Below, in pieces: positions 4,848 to 5,784 of a DNA stretch of 5,784 nt (positions are counted from its first letter, which is position 1; every line of letters begins with the position of its first letter). The position numbers and the translations under genes were made by a program. The notes under the pieces are model-generated. The model ran no database searches. It was not told the DNA's origin and worked only from the letters and a program-made list of their open reading frames with translations. Source of the DNA: CAYVBE01 sp964448935 (lineage in GTDB: Bacteria; Planctomycetota; Brocadiia; SM23-32); NCBI GenBank assembly GCA_964448935.1, contig CAYVBE010000236.1, positions 1-5,784 of the forward strand. The letters are read 5' to 3'.

Positions 4848-5784
4848 ATGGTGACTGACGAACGTCCGAGAAGCATTGACAGCGCTTCGCAGAAGATGAT
4901 CGAGCACGCCGGCGCGTGCGGTTTCGAGCTCGCCTGGGACCGCTACGAGCAGGTGTTGCCGCAGTGCGACTTCGGCAAGCTGGGCATCTGCTGCCGCAAC
5001 TGCGTGCTGGGGCCGTGCCGGATAGACCCCTTCGGGGAGGGCGCCCAGTGCGGCGTCTGCGGGGCGACTGCGGACACCATCGCCGCGCGGAACCTGGCCC
5101 GCCACACTGCCTCCGGCGCCGCCGCGCACTCCGACCACGGCCGCGACATCACGCACACGCTGCTGATGACCGGTCTGGGGAAGGCCGAGGGCTACAAGAT
5201 AAGCAACGAGAAGAAGCTGCGCGCCCTGGCCGAGGAGTTCGGCCTGGAGCTGGACGGTAAGGATACCGACCAGGTGGCCGTCGAGGTGGCCGAGGCCGCT
5301 CTGGCCGACTTCGGACGGCAGGAAGGCATTCTGCGGCTGGTGAGCAGGGCGCCGGAGCCCCTGCAGGAGAAGTGGGAGCGCGCCGGCGTGACCCCGACGG
5401 GTATAGACGCTGACATCGTGCGCATCATGCACGCCACCCACATCGGGGTGGATAACGAACCGATCCATATCCTGAAGCAGATGATCCGCACCGCGCTTTC
5501 CGACGGCTGGGCGGGCAGCATGTACGCCACGGACTTCAGCGACGTGCTGTTCGGCGGGCCGGACCCCATTCGCTCCAGCGCCAATCTGGGCGTGCTCAAG
5601 CCCGACCACGTCAATGTTGTGGTCCACGGCCACGAGCCGGCCCTGTCGGAGATAATCGTGGCCGCCGCCCAGATGCCGGACATCCGCCGGGCCGCGGAGG
5701 AGGCCGGCGCGGCGGGCATTCAGCTCGCCGGCATCTGTTGCACGGCCAACGAGATACTGATGCGGCACGGCATTCCCGTGGCGG
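4848..5784 (+). CDS. cooS: Anaerobic Ni-Fe CO dehydrogenase catalytic subunit CooS (partial, C-terminus missing)
   Basis: The frame is open from the ATG at 4848 to the window edge, giving 312 residues, about half of the usual 620-640. The enzyme interconverts CO and CO2 at a Ni-4Fe-4S C-cluster. Cysteines C40 and C48 (spacing Cx7C) match ligands of the subunit-bridging D-cluster in its 4Fe-4S form. C49, C52, C57 and C71 match the B-cluster, with positions nearly equal to those of Carboxydothermus CODH-II. The HSDHGR motif (94-99) and H103 belong to the proton-relay histidines, but the position expected for one of them is D100. VHGHEP at 259-264 supplies the C-cluster histidine (H262), and GICCTANE at 295-302 supplies a C-cluster cysteine (C297 or C298). 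The remaining C-cluster ligands lie beyond the edge. It follows cooC in probable co-transcription. It could be a monofunctional CooS or the CODH partner of acetyl-CoA synthase; downstream genes would decide. Confidence 0.95.
   Translation, partial: MVTDERPRSIDSASQKMIEHAGACGFELAWDRYEQVLPQCDFGKLGICCRNCVLGPCRIDPFGEGAQCGVCGATADTIAARNLARHTASGAAAHSDHGRDITHTLLMTGLGKAEGYKISNEKKLRALAEEFGLELDGKDTDQVAVEVAEAALADFGRQEGILRLVSRAPEPLQEKWERAGVTPTGIDADIVRIMHATHIGVDNEPIHILKQMIRTALSDGWAGSMYATDFSDVLFGGPDPIRSSANLGVLKPDHVNVVVHGHEPALSEIIVAAAQMPDIRRAAEEAGAAGIQLAGICCTANEILMRHGIPVA

Noticed and set aside
4623..5768. A 381-codon open frame on the - strand opposite cooC and cooS
   Set aside because: It runs across two clear + strand genes with diagnostic metal-ligand motifs; its own product has no recognisable motif and is a GC shadow.

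Overview
The window reads as a high-GC bacterial chromosome segment. The best taxonomic hint is a secreted protein that joins terpenoid-cyclase-like alpha/alpha repeats to two DUF4159-type domains. That combination is, from general knowledge, most familiar in Planctomycetota and related environmental lineages. The CO dehydrogenase genes point to an anaerobic or facultatively anaerobic lifestyle. The assignment is an inference from gene content and was not tested by any search.

Left part (1-3110, + strand): the last 15 codons of an upstream gene come first. A short intergenic space with a plausible extended -10 promoter follows. Next is a 242-aa kinase-fold protein resembling the RIO/lipopolysaccharide-kinase group, coupled through a TGATG overlap to a 741-aa exported repeat/DUF4159 protein. 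The two almost certainly share one transcript.

Middle (3124-4022): a 187-aa isoprenylcysteine methyltransferase-like membrane protein lies on the - strand, convergent with the DUF4159 gene (13-bp gap). Its start is set by a GTG with a good ribosome binding site. The 335-bp divergent space to its right holds a near-consensus sigma70 promoter facing cooC, short hairpins, and on the - strand a GC hairpin followed by seven T residues.

Right part (4023-5784, + strand): cooC, the nickel-insertion ATPase, is followed after 51 bp by cooS, the Ni-Fe CO dehydrogenase catalytic subunit, which is cut by the window edge after 312 codons. CooC would load nickel into the C-cluster of CooS. No cooF, acs or hydrogenase gene is visible, so the window alone cannot tell whether the enzyme serves CO oxidation or the Wood-Ljungdahl pathway. 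I see no RNA gene, CRISPR array, insertion sequence or clearly unprecedented system here. The least explained parts are the kinase/DUF4159 gene pair and the structured divergent intergenic region.
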